Source: RGIG1681 sp045657465 (lineage in GTDB: Bacteria; Bacillota; Clostridia; Christensenellales; UBA1242). From it: a DNA stretch of 39,926 nucleotides. The notes under the pieces are model-generated. The model saw only the letters and a list, made by a program, of their open reading frames with translations, had not been told where the DNA came from and searched no databases. Positions 23,900 through 33,691 of this stretch are shown here, piece after piece. Every line of letters begins with the position of its first letter. Within the stretch, counting starts at the first letter, position 1. The stretch spans positions 1 to 39,926 of the forward strand of contig JAZOTD010000027.1 of assembly GCA_045657465.1 (NCBI GenBank). The letters run 5' to 3'. A program made the position numbers and the translations under genes.

Positions 23900-25150
23900 C
23901 TACTCTACCTTATCTATTTTTGCACCCAATCTTTTCAAATTTTCATCAAGGTTGTAATATCCTCGTTCAATATGAAAAATTTCTCCAACTTCAGTTGTTC
24001 CTTTGGTTGCAAGTCCTGCTAAAACAAGCCCCGCACCACCCCTAAGGTCTGGACACGTCACAATTGCGGATTTCAGCTTTGAAACACCCACCACAGTTGC
24101 ATATCTTTCACTAACATTAATTTTTGCACCCATCTTCAAAAGTTCAGTCACCACTCTAAACCTAGATTCAAACACGGTTTCATGAATAATTGACGTTCCT
24201 TTAGATAATGTTTGCATCACCAAAACCAGTGATTGCATATCAGTTGGAAAACCCGGATAAACCCCTGTTTCTATTTTTTGAATAGATTTGAGCCTTGAAA
24301 AGTTTTCTAAAATTATTCTATCACTAAACAAATCAATGTTGCAACCAGAATCACGCAAAAAAACAATAAGTGGCAACAAAAAATTCGGGTCAACTCCATC
24401 AAGTTCAACTCTGCCACCACACATTGCAGTTGCAATGAGATATGTTCCGGTGGCGATTCTATCTCCAATACATTTATAGCTAGTGCCATGAAGCTTTCCC
24501 ACGCCATAAATCACAATTGTTTCATAACCCGCTCCAAACACCTTTCCGCCCATGCTATTGATAAACCTTGCTAGGTCAACAATTTCTGGTTCTCTTGCAG
24601 CATTGTTGATGACGGTTATCTCTCCTTCACAAAGCGTGCTTGCCATCATTATATTTTCAGTTGCCCCAACGCTTGGAAATGACAAATCAATCACTTGTCC
24701 ACTAATCTTGCTAGCATCAGCATAAATCAGGTCTCCAGTAAAGTTGAACTTAACCCCAAGTTTTTTTAAACCTGCAAGATGAATATCAATGGGCCTCTTT
24801 CCAATATCACAACCCCCAGGATATGTGAATATTGCCTTTTTATATTTTGCAAGAATTGACCCCATCATAAATATGCTCGAGCGCAGTGTTTTTGTTTCTG
24901 CCATAATCACTGATGTGCTGCTAATCGCCCCTGAAATAATCAAATTGCCATCTTTGATTTCAACTTTCTTGCCAAGTTTTTCTAGTATGGCAGACATTTC
25001 AATCACGTCAAGATAAAGCGGAATCTTTTCAATAACACACTCTTCATCACACATAATTGTCGCCGCAATAATCGGCAATATTGCATTTTTGGCAGAGTCA
25101 ACAGAAAGTTTTCCAAACAACTTGTTTCCGCCATTTATAACATATTTCAT
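23900..25150 (-). CDS. murA: UDP-GlcNAc 1-carboxyvinyltransferase MurA
   Basis: 416 residues, catalysing enolpyruvyl transfer from PEP to UDP-GlcNAc, the first committed step of peptidoglycan synthesis. The KN pair (21-22) and the catalytic loop PGGCDIGKRP with C114 are present; a Cys here means the usual fosfomycin-reactive type. The late DLRGGAGLVLAGLA motif is intact. ATG at 25150 is chosen because GAGGTG lies 6 nt upstream; an in-frame TTG at 25162 is part of that ribosome site. It stands where many relatives carry murG or murB. Confidence 0.95.
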   Translation of the reverse strand: MKYVINGGNKLFGKLSVDSAKNAILPIIAATIMCDEECVIEKIPLYLDVIEMSAILEKLGKKVEIKDGNLIISGAISSTSVIMAETKTLRSSIFMMGSILAKYKKAIFTYPGGCDIGKRPIDIHLAGLKKLGVKFNFTGDLIYADASKISGQVIDLSFPSVGATENIMMASTLCEGEITVINNAAREPEIVDLARFINSMGGKVFGAGYETIVIYGVGKLHGTSYKCIGDRIATGTYLIATAMCGGRVELDGVDPNFLLPLIVFLRDSGCNIDLFSDRIILENFSRLKSIQKIETGVYPGFPTDMQSLVLVMQTLSKGTSIIHETVFESRFRVVTELLKMGAKINVSERYATVVGVSKLKSAIVTCPDLRGGAGLVLAGLATKGTTEVGEIFHIERGYYNLDENLKRLGAKIDKVE

Positions 25151-25220
25151 AACACACCTCAACTCTATATATTACAAAATATTCATCTCTTGCGAAAATT
25201 ATCACAATTTGCAGAAAATT

Positions 25221-26348
25221 TTAATTTGAAAATGTGCTTACGCTGTTTTTGTGTATGTTTTGAACAATGCCAAGCATTGACATGAAAATCATGATTGAGG
25301 TTGAGCCGGCTGAGATAAACGGCAGTGGCAACCCAGTTGGTGGCAAAAGCGATGTCACAACCCCCATGTTAAGCAACACTTGAATCAGCACAAGTGCACC
25401 AATTCCAGTTGCAAGCAAACAACCAAATTTATCTTTTGCATTTCTCGCAACCTTTATAATGCACAAAAACAACAAAACATACAAAACTATCACCGCTAAT
25501 GAGCCTAAAAAACCAATCTCTTCTGCAATTATTGAAAAAATAAAATCAGATTCTGAAAATGGCAAAAACAAATATTTCTGTCTAGAATTAAAAATTCCAA
25601 CCCCAAACATTCCACCTAACGAAATTCCAAGCAACGACTGCACTACTTGAAACCCTTCACTCTTACTTGATGCAAAAGGATCAATAAATGCAACCAATCT
25701 TTTAAGTCTATAGGGTTCAATCAATATAAGCAAAACAACCAAAGCCACCGCTGGCACAGACAAGATTAAAAAATGCTTAAACCTTGCCCCGCCAACAAAC
25801 AACATAACAACAATCAAAAGTGCCATGCAAATAACAATTGACATATTAGGTTCCAAAATTATAAGCACGCAATAAATCAGTCCAATAGCTAATACCGGCA
25901 AAATTCCTTTAAATGATTTAACTTTTTCAGCACTTTTTGAAAGCACGCTTGCAGAAAATAATATAAAAGCAAATTTGGCAATTTCAGACGGCTGAAACGT
26001 AACAAACCCTAGATTAATCCACCTTGTTGCACCATAATTTGTCACACCAATTTTTGGCACAAACACTAGCCCCAGCAAAATCATTGCAAGCACAGAAACC
26101 AGCCACTTAAGCTTTTGAAGTATGTTATAATTTAATAACGAAAACAAAACATAACAAACAATCCCTACTGCCACACCAAAAATTTGTTTTTTGAGAAAAA
26201 AGAAAGGGTCTCCATAAACAAGCTGTGCACCATAAAAACTTGCACTATAAACAAACACACACCCTAACGCCACTAGTACCATCATAATGACAAAAAGCGC
26301 CCAATTAAATTTACGTTTTTGTTTTTGCATCAAAGAGAGAATTTTCAT
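25221..26348 (-). CDS. ftsW: SEDS peptidoglycan polymerase FtsW/SpoVE
   Basis: 375 residues with about ten membrane spans. SEDS proteins polymerise lipid II with a partner class B PBP. The loop GATRWINLGFVTFQPSE and the late signature LLPPTGLPLPFISAGSTS are typical, the latter with AGS where most have YGG. FtsW and SpoVE cannot be told apart here; the dcw position after murD suits either. AAGGAG serves two adjacent ATGs at 26351 and 26348; the second has better spacing. It overlaps the end of murD by 38 nt. Earlier in-frame starts lie deep inside murD and lack ribosome sites. Confidence 0.92.
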   Translation of the reverse strand: MKILSLMQKQKRKFNWALFVIMMVLVALGCVFVYSASFYGAQLVYGDPFFFLKKQIFGVAVGIVCYVLFSLLNYNILQKLKWLVSVLAMILLGLVFVPKIGVTNYGATRWINLGFVTFQPSEIAKFAFILFSASVLSKSAEKVKSFKGILPVLAIGLIYCVLIILEPNMSIVICMALLIVVMLFVGGARFKHFLILSVPAVALVVLLILIEPYRLKRLVAFIDPFASSKSEGFQVVQSLLGISLGGMFGVGIFNSRQKYLFLPFSESDFIFSIIAEEIGFLGSLAVIVLYVLLFLCIIKVARNAKDKFGCLLATGIGALVLIQVLLNMGVVTSLLPPTGLPLPFISAGSTSIMIFMSMLGIVQNIHKNSVSTFSN

Positions 26349-27639
26349 CATCAATCTCCTTGACAATCTTTTTAAAAAATTCACCACGTTCTTCATAATT
26401 TGAAAAACAATCAAAACTGGCACAAGCTGGTGACAACAACACAACTTCACCAATACTTGCAAGTTCAAAAAGCAAGAGCGTTGCAGACTTTAACGAGTCA
26501 CAAACATAAAGATTTTCAAAACCAAACTTTTTTGCAGAAAGTGCAATTTTTTGTTTTGTTTGACCAAAAACGGCTATATTTTTGACATTTTTTGGAATTT
26601 TTGCGAAAATTTCGTCAAATTCATACCCCTTGTCACTTCCACCTAAAATTAAATTTATGCCACTTTTAAAACTATTTATCGCCGACAAAGCACTGCTAAT
26701 ATTTGTTGCCTTGCTATCATTAAAAAATTCTATTCCTGAAATTTTTTTAACAAACTCAATGCGATGAGGCACCGACACAAAATTTGAAATCTCACTTATA
26801 AAATCGAAATTTTTGGTCTTTAAATAAACCATCAATATCCCGCAAAGCACATTTGACAAATTATGGTCACCCACAAGTTTTATGATTTTTACACTTGCCA
26901 GTTTTTTGCATACAAGATTGTCATTAAAGTATATGTATCCATTTTTCACATAACAACCTTTAACCTGTTTTTTTGTGCTGAAATAAAAGACTTGTGCTTT
27001 GGTTTTTGGTGGATTTTTTAATAAAAATTCATCATCTGCATTCAAAATCAAAAAGTCATTTTCGGTTTGACTTTTGCAAATATTATACTTTGCTTTAACA
27101 TAATTTTTGAATGTTTTGTGCCTATTCAAATGATCTGGAGTCACATTCAATATTGCCGAAACATGTGGCTTAAATGAAGAATATTTTTCTAGCTGAAAAC
27201 TCGAACATTCTAAAATCACAGAGTCTTCTTTTTCAACTTTGTCACAAAAACTTGTCACTGGAACCCCAATATTGCCACCGAGAAAGGTTTTGTTTTTATA
27301 ACCTTTTAATAAAAAATTAATAAGTGATACTGTGGTTGTTTTTCCATTAGTTCCAGTCACTGCCAAAATGTTAGATTTAATATTTTTAGCCCCCAGTTCA
27401 AACTCGTCAATCACTTTAATTTTTCTCACTTTTGCCTGTTTGATAAATTCATTTTCAAATGAAATTCCTGGGCTTTTCACAATAAAAGACAGACCTTCAA
27501 AAAGTCTGTCTAATTCTTGTTTTTTGAAAGATTTTTTATCTAAATCATCTTGAGATAAAAATCTGACCGATTCTCCTTTTCTTTTTAAAAAATCATATGC
27601 ACTTCTGCCACTTTTTCCATTTCCTGCAACAATAATCAT
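26311..27639 (-). CDS. murD: UDP-MurNAc-L-alanine:D-glutamate ligase MurD
   Basis: 442 residues. A Rossmann N domain (MIIVAGNGKSGRSA), then the Mur ligase ATP loop TGTNGKTTT, ECSSFQLE, NVTPDHLNRH, the DSKATN motif and LSPACASFDCF near the end define MurD. It adds D-Glu to UDP-MurNAc-L-Ala in the cytoplasm. AAGGAG is 4 nt before the ATG at 27639, 8 nt after mraY, which sets the start; an apparent upstream extension would overlap mraY. Confidence 0.95.
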   Translation of the reverse strand: MIIVAGNGKSGRSAYDFLKRKGESVRFLSQDDLDKKSFKKQELDRLFEGLSFIVKSPGISFENEFIKQAKVRKIKVIDEFELGAKNIKSNILAVTGTNGKTTTVSLINFLLKGYKNKTFLGGNIGVPVTSFCDKVEKEDSVILECSSFQLEKYSSFKPHVSAILNVTPDHLNRHKTFKNYVKAKYNICKSQTENDFLILNADDEFLLKNPPKTKAQVFYFSTKKQVKGCYVKNGYIYFNDNLVCKKLASVKIIKLVGDHNLSNVLCGILMVYLKTKNFDFISEISNFVSVPHRIEFVKKISGIEFFNDSKATNISSALSAINSFKSGINLILGGSDKGYEFDEIFAKIPKNVKNIAVFGQTKQKIALSAKKFGFENLYVCDSLKSATLLLFELASIGEVVLLSPACASFDCFSNYEERGEFFKKIVKEIDDENSLFDAKTKT

Positions 27640-27647
27640 GACTCTCC

Positions 27648-28655
27648 TTAAAAAATATTCAACACAACAACCACGCCGCCAATAAGCAGAGTCACAATCA
27701 TATAACACATTGTGATTCTAACTTCATGAACCCCTTTCTTTTCAAAATGGTGATGCAGTGGCGCCATTAAGAATATTCGTTTTTTCGTTAGTTTATAATA
27801 TGCCACTTGCAAAACAACTGACACCGCAGAAAGCACAAACATTAGACCAAGAATTGGAATGTATAGACTCAAATTAGAAAACACACAAACACTAGCCACC
27901 AAACTTCCAAGTGCAAGCGAGCCGGTGTCTCCCATAAAAATTTTTGCTGGAAAACAATTAAACACCAAAAATGATAACATTGCCCCCACGGTTACAGCTG
28001 ACAAAACCATCAAGTTTTGCATCTCTTGAATTTTTATTTCTGGAACGCCCGCAAAAACCCCCTGCATCAAAACTAAACATAGCACCACAAATGATAGCAT
28101 ATAAGTCATTGTTGTTGAACTTGCAAGACCGTCAAGCCCATCGGTTAAATTCACAGCATTTGTCGCACCCAAATAAATAAGCACAATAAATGGAATTATC
28201 CAAGCACCAATATCAATCGTTATCGTTGTAAACGGAACAACAAGCACCCCAGAAACAAGATTTGAGCCATATGCATAAAACCCAACAATAAGCGAAATCG
28301 CAAGCTGAAACACTATTTTTTGATATGCCCTGAGCCCCAAATTTCGTTTGCATTTAAACTTTATGAAATCATCTAAAAAACCAACAAATCCATATGCCAA
28401 AAACACAACAAGTGACATTTTTGCGAGAGTGCTGGCACCATCAAAACAAATAAATGAAACCACCGATATCGTCAAAAGAAAAATAATTCCGCCCATAGTG
28501 GGAGTTCCAACTTTGCCTGAGTGTGCTTCAACATAATTTAAAATAACCTGTTTAACTTTTTCTTTTTTTATAAATGATATCACAAATGGAGACACCACAA
28601 GTGTCAACAAAAATCCATACATCGCACACTTTATCAACAAACTATAAAATTCCAC
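27648..28655 (-). CDS. mraY: Phospho-MurNAc-pentapeptide translocase MraY
   Basis: 335 residues, a membrane enzyme transferring phospho-MurNAc-pentapeptide to undecaprenyl phosphate (lipid I). GTPTMGG, FLDDFIK (aspartate pair), NLTDGLDGLA, FMGDTGSLALG and the APLHHHFE loop are all present. I place the start at GTG 28655, which has AGGAG 5 nt upstream and overlaps murE by 14 nt; the longer TTG reading from 28676 would begin upstream of that ribosome site. Confidence 0.94.
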   Translation of the reverse strand: MEFYSLLIKCAMYGFLLTLVVSPFVISFIKKEKVKQVILNYVEAHSGKVGTPTMGGIIFLLTISVVSFICFDGASTLAKMSLVVFLAYGFVGFLDDFIKFKCKRNLGLRAYQKIVFQLAISLIVGFYAYGSNLVSGVLVVPFTTITIDIGAWIIPFIVLIYLGATNAVNLTDGLDGLASSTTMTYMLSFVVLCLVLMQGVFAGVPEIKIQEMQNLMVLSAVTVGAMLSFLVFNCFPAKIFMGDTGSLALGSLVASVCVFSNLSLYIPILGLMFVLSAVSVVLQVAYYKLTKKRIFLMAPLHHHFEKKGVHEVRITMCYMIVTLLIGGVVVVLNIF

Positions 28656-30090
28656 ATTGTCTCCTATATTTTTCAACTTCTTCTAAATCACTAAATGGCA
28701 CTTTAGTTCCATTTTCATCAATATATGTTTCAGCACCTTTTCCAGCAATCAACACCACATCACCCCCGCTCGCCATATCAATCGCTTTTTTGATAGCTAG
28801 CGCCCTATCTAATTCAATAATGTGATTGTCATTAATCATTCCTTTTTCAATACCTAACGCTATATCTTCACGTCTTTCAAATCTTGGATTATCTGTTGTC
28901 ACTATCGAAAAATCTGCCAGATTTGACGCAATCTCTCCCATAATTGGCCTTTTTTGTGCATCACGATTTCCACCACAACCAAAGACCAACAACACCTTTC
29001 CACTGCTCTCATTTGCAATATCTTTGCATGCAACCAAAACATTCTTTAAACCGTCTGGTGTGTGAGCATAATCAACAATCACCAATTTTTTACCAATACA
29101 AATCGCATTAAAACGCCCTTCAACCATTTCAAGACTTTTTAAACCTTTCTTGATAACAAATTCATCAACGCCTAATGTTTTTAGCAAGGCAATCGCCGAC
29201 AATGCATTTGACACATTAAACTTGCCCGCAAGGTTAATTTCATATTCTTGGTCGTCAACCTTAAAGGTTTGAACATTGCCATTTCGAGCTGTGTTTTTAG
29301 CCACAAAATCAGCACTGTTATTGTTTATAGCATATGTTTTAAAACTTATATTTATACTTTTTGAAAGTCTGACACCATATTCATCATCAAGGTTTAAAAT
29401 CGCTAAATCAGTGTATCTTTTTGAAAAAAGCTTACTCTTTGCCACAAAATAATTTTGCATGGTTTTAAAATAATCTAAATGATCTTCTGTTAGATTTGTA
29501 AAAATCACTCCTTCAAAATGTATCCCGCAAATTTTCTTAAGGTCTATGGCATGAGCTGAAATCTCCATGCACACATAATCAACCTTTTGCCTAACCATTA
29601 ATGCTAAATACCCTTGCAATTCAATTGGGTCTGGAGTGGTCATTCCTGAATCTATAACTATGTTTTTTAAAATCACTCCGTTTGTGCCAATAAGTGCGGT
29701 TTTAAACCCTGCACAATTTAAAACTGATGACAACATATTTGTTATGGTGGTTTTTCCGTTTGTTCCAGTAACTCCTAAAATTTTCAGTTTACTTGCAGGA
29801 TTTCCATAGAATTTGCATGCGATCAAACTCATTGCTTCTCTTGCATCTTTAACAACCACCTGCGTGATTTTGTGCAAACTTTGAATTTCTTGCTCAACAA
29901 CAATAGCAACTGCACCATTTTTTATAGCACTGCTCACAAAGTCAATTCCGTCAACCTTTGTTCCTCTTAAACAAAAAAACAAACCATTATCTTTCACTTC
30001 AGTATCTTTGTGATACAACCCCTTAATCTCAATCACAGAATTTCCTATAACTCTGCAATGTATGTTTTTTAACAACGAAAACAATTTCAT
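28642..30090 (-). CDS. murE: UDP-MurNAc-tripeptide ligase MurE, meso-DAP type
   Basis: 482 residues. The Mur ligase ATP loop is TGTNGKT (108-114), the carbamylated-lysine region follows, and the C-terminal domain has YAHTPDGL and DNPRFE (DNPR at 400-403). DNPR is the established signature of meso-diaminopimelate-adding MurE as opposed to Lys-adding enzymes, so the wall is probably DAP-crosslinked. AAGGGG precedes ATG. It is 9 nt after the PBP gene and overlaps mraY. In most Firmicutes clusters murF would follow; here mraY does. Confidence 0.95.
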   Translation of the reverse strand: MKLFSLLKNIHCRVIGNSVIEIKGLYHKDTEVKDNGLFFCLRGTKVDGIDFVSSAIKNGAVAIVVEQEIQSLHKITQVVVKDAREAMSLIACKFYGNPASKLKILGVTGTNGKTTITNMLSSVLNCAGFKTALIGTNGVILKNIVIDSGMTTPDPIELQGYLALMVRQKVDYVCMEISAHAIDLKKICGIHFEGVIFTNLTEDHLDYFKTMQNYFVAKSKLFSKRYTDLAILNLDDEYGVRLSKSINISFKTYAINNNSADFVAKNTARNGNVQTFKVDDQEYEINLAGKFNVSNALSAIALLKTLGVDEFVIKKGLKSLEMVEGRFNAICIGKKLVIVDYAHTPDGLKNVLVACKDIANESSGKVLLVFGCGGNRDAQKRPIMGEIASNLADFSIVTTDNPRFERREDIALGIEKGMINDNHIIELDRALAIKKAIDMASGGDVVLIAGKGAETYIDENGTKVPFSDLEEVEKYRRQCGIL

Positions 30091-30099
30091 AAAAACCCC

Positions 30100-32001
30100 T
30101 TATTCAAACATTAATAAAACAATATCGCCTTTTTTCACGCTAGAACCCGGTGCCGGAATCTGCCCAGTGACATAATCACCTTCACCTTGAACCAAATATT
30201 GCAAACCAAGTTTAGATGTTTCACTAGCGGCTTCTGTTAATGTCATGCCGATAAATGTCGACAAATCAAAAGTCTCAACATCTGCCACTTCATCATTTTT
30301 ATTAAGTTTGTCAATTTTAAAAATCTCTTCAAAAATCTTACCTGCAAGCGGAGCCGCAACCACTCCGCCATAATATGCCCCCTTTGGTTCATCAACTAAC
30401 ACATACACAACATATTTAGGGTCTTGATATGGTGCAAACCCAATAAACGATGCAATATATTTTCCGTCAGCAATTGCTCCGTTTTCATACTTTTGAGCAG
30501 TGCCCGTCTTTCCACCAATAATCGAAAAACCGTCAACTTTGGCATAACGGCCACCGCCTTTGTCAACGACAGAAAATAACATTTCACGCATAAGAGAACT
30601 TGTTTTTTCACTAAATAACTGGTCTTTGATTGTGGTTGTTCTTGAATAAATCTCCTTATTTTTTTCTGTAAAAATTGAACTGATTAGATGCGGCTTCACA
30701 ACATATCCACCATTGATGACGGCACTGAAACCTGAAACCATATGCAGAGCTGAAAGTGAAATTGTTTGACCAAAACCCATTCTTGCAAGGTCTGGTGCAG
30801 TCACCGACGGCATTGGCATAAGCACCGCCAAAACCTCTCCCGGAAAGTCAACTCCAAGCCCGCCAGTAAATCCAAATTTATCTAAATACTCATAAAACTT
30901 TTTGGTTCCAATCTTTGCAATAAGGTCCATAAAAACACAGTTGCAACTATTCATAAGCCCTTGCTCAAGCGACTGACTACCATGTCCAGAACGTCTCGAA
31001 CATCGAATCTTAACACCATTTATTATTCTAAACCCACCGCAATAATAGTGGTTGTGTTTAGACGTCAACCCTTCTTCAAGTGCAATTGCTGTCACCAATG
31101 CCTTAAAAGTTGACCCCGGCTCAAACGTGTCGACAATTGTTGAAGCCCTTGACAACTTGTTAAGCTTAGAAATATCATCTCTTGGAATATTGTTTAAGTC
31201 ATAAGACGGTAATGTGCAAACACTTAAAATTTCGCCAGTTTTGGGATTTTCCACAATGCATGAAATCGACTTTGCTGACGTTTCAAGCATTGCACTAGCA
31301 AGTATTTGTTCAACCACTTTTTGAATTCGAAAATCAATCGTCAATGATAAATTTAGTCCGTTAATAGCGTTTTCATAATATGTAATTGAATCATGAAGTG
31401 TTGAGCCTTTTAAATCAGACTCAACCAAACTAACTCCATCAACACCCCTTAAATATGTGTTATAAAACGCTTCAAGACCTGACTGTCCGTTTCCATCACT
31501 ATCAACAAAACCCAAGATTTGACAAAGCATTGAATCATATAAATAATCTCTCGATGTGTTTGACGCAAACATAATTCCTGACTCATAAGTTTTCAAAATC
31601 TCTTGAACCTTGTCTCTTTCAATTCCAGTTTCTATTTTTATTTCACTATAAGATTTAGATGTTATTTTCTCAAAAATCTTGTCATATTCCAGTTCTAAAC
31701 TTTCAGCCAAAACCTTTGCAACATCTTCACTACTTTTTACATCAGCAGGCCGAACATACACATCATATGTAGTGTGGCTAGCAGCCAAAGTGATGCCATT
31801 TCTGTCAGTTATTGTTCCACGTGAAGCCACAAGTGGCAAATCTCTAAGCCATTCGGTTAGTCCTTTTTTTACAATTGAATATCCCCCAATCACTTGCAAA
31901 TAAAACAATCTCGAAATAATTATGCATGCAAAAAAGGCTATCAGCATTGTTAATGCTAATAACCTTTTAAAAATCGAATATGAACTATATTTTATTGCCA
32001 T
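30100..32001 (-). CDS. spoVD: Class B penicillin-binding protein, SpoVD/FtsI type
   Basis: 633 residues: one N-terminal span (about 12-34), a dimerisation domain (about 56-220), and a transpeptidase domain with STFK (297-300; S297 acylated), SCN (352-354) and KTG (498-500). One C-terminal PASTA domain (about 575-633) is the SpoVD layout. It crosslinks peptidoglycan at the septum together with the SEDS protein. As the only class B PBP in the cluster it could serve in vegetative division, in spore cortex synthesis, or both. Its GAGGTG ribosome site is partly inside a large upstream hairpin. Confidence 0.92.
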   Translation of the reverse strand: MAIKYSSYSIFKRLLALTMLIAFFACIIISRLFYLQVIGGYSIVKKGLTEWLRDLPLVASRGTITDRNGITLAASHTTYDVYVRPADVKSSEDVAKVLAESLELEYDKIFEKITSKSYSEIKIETGIERDKVQEILKTYESGIMFASNTSRDYLYDSMLCQILGFVDSDGNGQSGLEAFYNTYLRGVDGVSLVESDLKGSTLHDSITYYENAINGLNLSLTIDFRIQKVVEQILASAMLETSAKSISCIVENPKTGEILSVCTLPSYDLNNIPRDDISKLNKLSRASTIVDTFEPGSTFKALVTAIALEEGLTSKHNHYYCGGFRIINGVKIRCSRRSGHGSQSLEQGLMNSCNCVFMDLIAKIGTKKFYEYLDKFGFTGGLGVDFPGEVLAVLMPMPSVTAPDLARMGFGQTISLSALHMVSGFSAVINGGYVVKPHLISSIFTEKNKEIYSRTTTIKDQLFSEKTSSLMREMLFSVVDKGGGRYAKVDGFSIIGGKTGTAQKYENGAIADGKYIASFIGFAPYQDPKYVVYVLVDEPKGAYYGGVVAAPLAGKIFEEIFKIDKLNKNDEVADVETFDLSTFIGMTLTEAASETSKLGLQYLVQGEGDYVTGQIPAPGSSVKKGDIVLLMFE

Positions 32002-32007
32002 TTACAC

Positions 32008-32046
32008 CTCAAACCTTAAACAAAACTTCTTTTGTATAAGTTTGAG
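32008..32046 (-). promoter_or_regulatory. Hairpin overlapping the ribosome site of the PBP gene
   Basis: In the 53-nt gap before the PBP gene, plus-strand CTCAAACC...ACAAAA (32008-32025) is complementary to TTTTGT...GTTTGAG (32030-32046) with a 4-nt loop, one bulge and one mismatch, about 16 pairs. On the minus-strand RNA its 3' arm ends in GAG of the GAGGTG Shine-Dalgarno (32005-32010). No T run follows, so it is not a normal terminator; a control or processing role is inferred. Confidence 0.6.
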
Positions 32047-32054
32047 ATTTTTCT

Positions 32055-32735
32055 TTAACTAAACAATCCAGCAAAAAAATCACAAACATCATTAAACCAG
32101 TTAGATGGCAAGTCTTCAACTGGAGCTTCTGCATAATAGCTTTCAAAATCAACAACAACAGTGTTGTCGTCTGTTGGAGCCTCATAGTTTCCGTTGGTGA
32201 TATATTCATCTACTGCTTCACTGCTAACATTATTGTATTCGTCTTTAAGTGCCAATATGCTTTCGTTTAATGCGTTTATTTCCATTTGCTTGTCAGCAAA
32301 TGTTGCTCTCATGCTAGATGCACTAGCAAAATTCCACACAATTGCAAAAATCAGTGCAGAAACAATAATCATAAACATGCTAGCAACAATTTTCATTCTT
32401 GCATGCAGTTGAATTTTTTGACGTTTTTTGATTAAGTTAACCGCAGGAGCCTCTTTTTGAATGATTGGAGTTTCCATTTGTCTAACTTGATAAATTTCTC
32501 TGCTGTTGTCACTAGTATCAACGCCATAGTTTTGGTTTGTTGAATTATAGTTTTGTTGTTCTTCATAGTTGGCGTTTACTGAATAATCGTCATCATCACT
32601 AGCCCATGGACTATATGACGTAGTTGGGGCTGAATATGATTGAGTTGTAGTCTGTTGTTCAGTTTCTGGCTGAGTTGTCGTTGTTGTTGATGCCAACGAA
32701 TTTAAGATGCTATAAAAATCATCATTTTCATACAT
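32055..32735 (-). CDS. FtsL-like division protein with long polar N-terminal region
   Basis: 226 residues. A long low-complexity cytoplasmic region (1-110) rich in Thr, Gln, Asn, Ser and Tyr precedes one membrane span (about 115-136), a coiled-coil-like stretch (about 142-178) and an acidic end finishing in a hydrophobic WFNDVCDFFAGLF. The place between rsmH and the PBP gene is that of ftsL, and span plus coiled coil fits FtsL/DivIC topology, but residue-level similarity is not evident. It is roughly twice the usual FtsL length. AAAGGAGGGG is a strong ribosome site. I call it FtsL by position only. Confidence 0.65.
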   Translation of the reverse strand: MYENDDFYSILNSLASTTTTTQPETEQQTTTQSYSAPTTSYSPWASDDDDYSVNANYEEQQNYNSTNQNYGVDTSDNSREIYQVRQMETPIIQKEAPAVNLIKKRQKIQLHARMKIVASMFMIIVSALIFAIVWNFASASSMRATFADKQMEINALNESILALKDEYNNVSSEAVDEYITNGNYEAPTDDNTVVVDFESYYAEAPVEDLPSNWFNDVCDFFAGLFS

Positions 32736-32755
32736 ACTCTTTGCCCCTCCTTTGT

Positions 32756-33688
32756 TTATAGTTTTTCAACAACCCTAAGCTTTGCACAAGCTGATCTTGA
32801 ATTGATTTTAATTTCTTCATCAGTTGCTTCAACTGGGTGTTTTGTTATTATTTTCACTGACGCTTTGTGTCCACACACACAGATTGGAAAATCTGGCGGA
32901 CAAACGCATCCAGTTGCAAGTTCTTTAAATTTTTGCTTTGTTATTCTATCTTCAAGTGAATGGAATGAAATAACCGCAAGTCTTCCACCGGGTTTTAAAT
33001 GGTCGGTTGCTTTTTGCAAAAATTCACTAAGTGCGTCAAGCTCTCCATTAACTTCAATTCTAATCGCTTGAAATGTTCGTTGAACATTGCTTTTTCCGTC
33101 TTGTCCCTTATATCTTGGAACTGATGAAAGCACAATGTTTTCAAGTTGTTTCGTTGTTTCTATTGGAACTTCTAGCCTAGCTTTGACAATGTGTCTTGCA
33201 ATGCTTCTGGCAAATTTTTCTTCACCATAGTCACGAATCACTCTTACAAGTTCGTCTTCTGAGTATTCATTCACAAGATTATAAGCAGAAAATGGTTTTG
33301 ACTTGTCCATTCTCATGTCAAGCTTTGAATCATATCTAAATGAAAACCCACGTTCAGCAGCGTCAATTTGATATGAGCTTACACCTATATCAACCAAAAT
33401 TCCGTCAAGTTTGTCTTCGCCAAGCACTTCTAAAATATTGTCAATGTTTCTAAAATTATCATGAACATAAACAACATTGTCATAACCAGAAAGCGTTGTT
33501 TTAGCAAAAGCCAAAGCTTCTTCATCTTGGTCAACACCAATAAGTTTTTTTATCTTCGCTTGCTCTTCAATTGCCTTTGAATGGCCAGCACCTCCGAGTG
33601 TTCCATCAAAATAAACTCCGCCATCTTTAACATTCAAAAGTTCAATTGTTTCTTTTTTCAAAACAGGAATATGTGCAAATTCAGTCAT
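32756..33688 (-). CDS. rsmH: 16S rRNA (cytosine1402-N4)-methyltransferase RsmH
   Basis: 310 residues, formerly MraW. HIPVLKKETIELL opens the protein, DGTLGGAGHS is the SAM-binding loop, LVDIGVSSYQID and RGFSFRYDSKLDMRMD follow, and VISFHSLEDR closes the active-site region. It methylates C1402 in the ribosomal P site. It starts 3 nt after mraZ with GGAG inside the mraZ end, so the pair is coupled. Confidence 0.97.
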   Translation of the reverse strand: MTEFAHIPVLKKETIELLNVKDGGVYFDGTLGGAGHSKAIEEQAKIKKLIGVDQDEEALAFAKTTLSGYDNVVYVHDNFRNIDNILEVLGEDKLDGILVDIGVSSYQIDAAERGFSFRYDSKLDMRMDKSKPFSAYNLVNEYSEDELVRVIRDYGEEKFARSIARHIVKARLEVPIETTKQLENIVLSSVPRYKGQDGKSNVQRTFQAIRIEVNGELDALSEFLQKATDHLKPGGRLAVISFHSLEDRITKQKFKELATGCVCPPDFPICVCGHKASVKIITKHPVEATDEEIKINSRSACAKLRVVEKL

Positions 33689-33691
33689 CTG

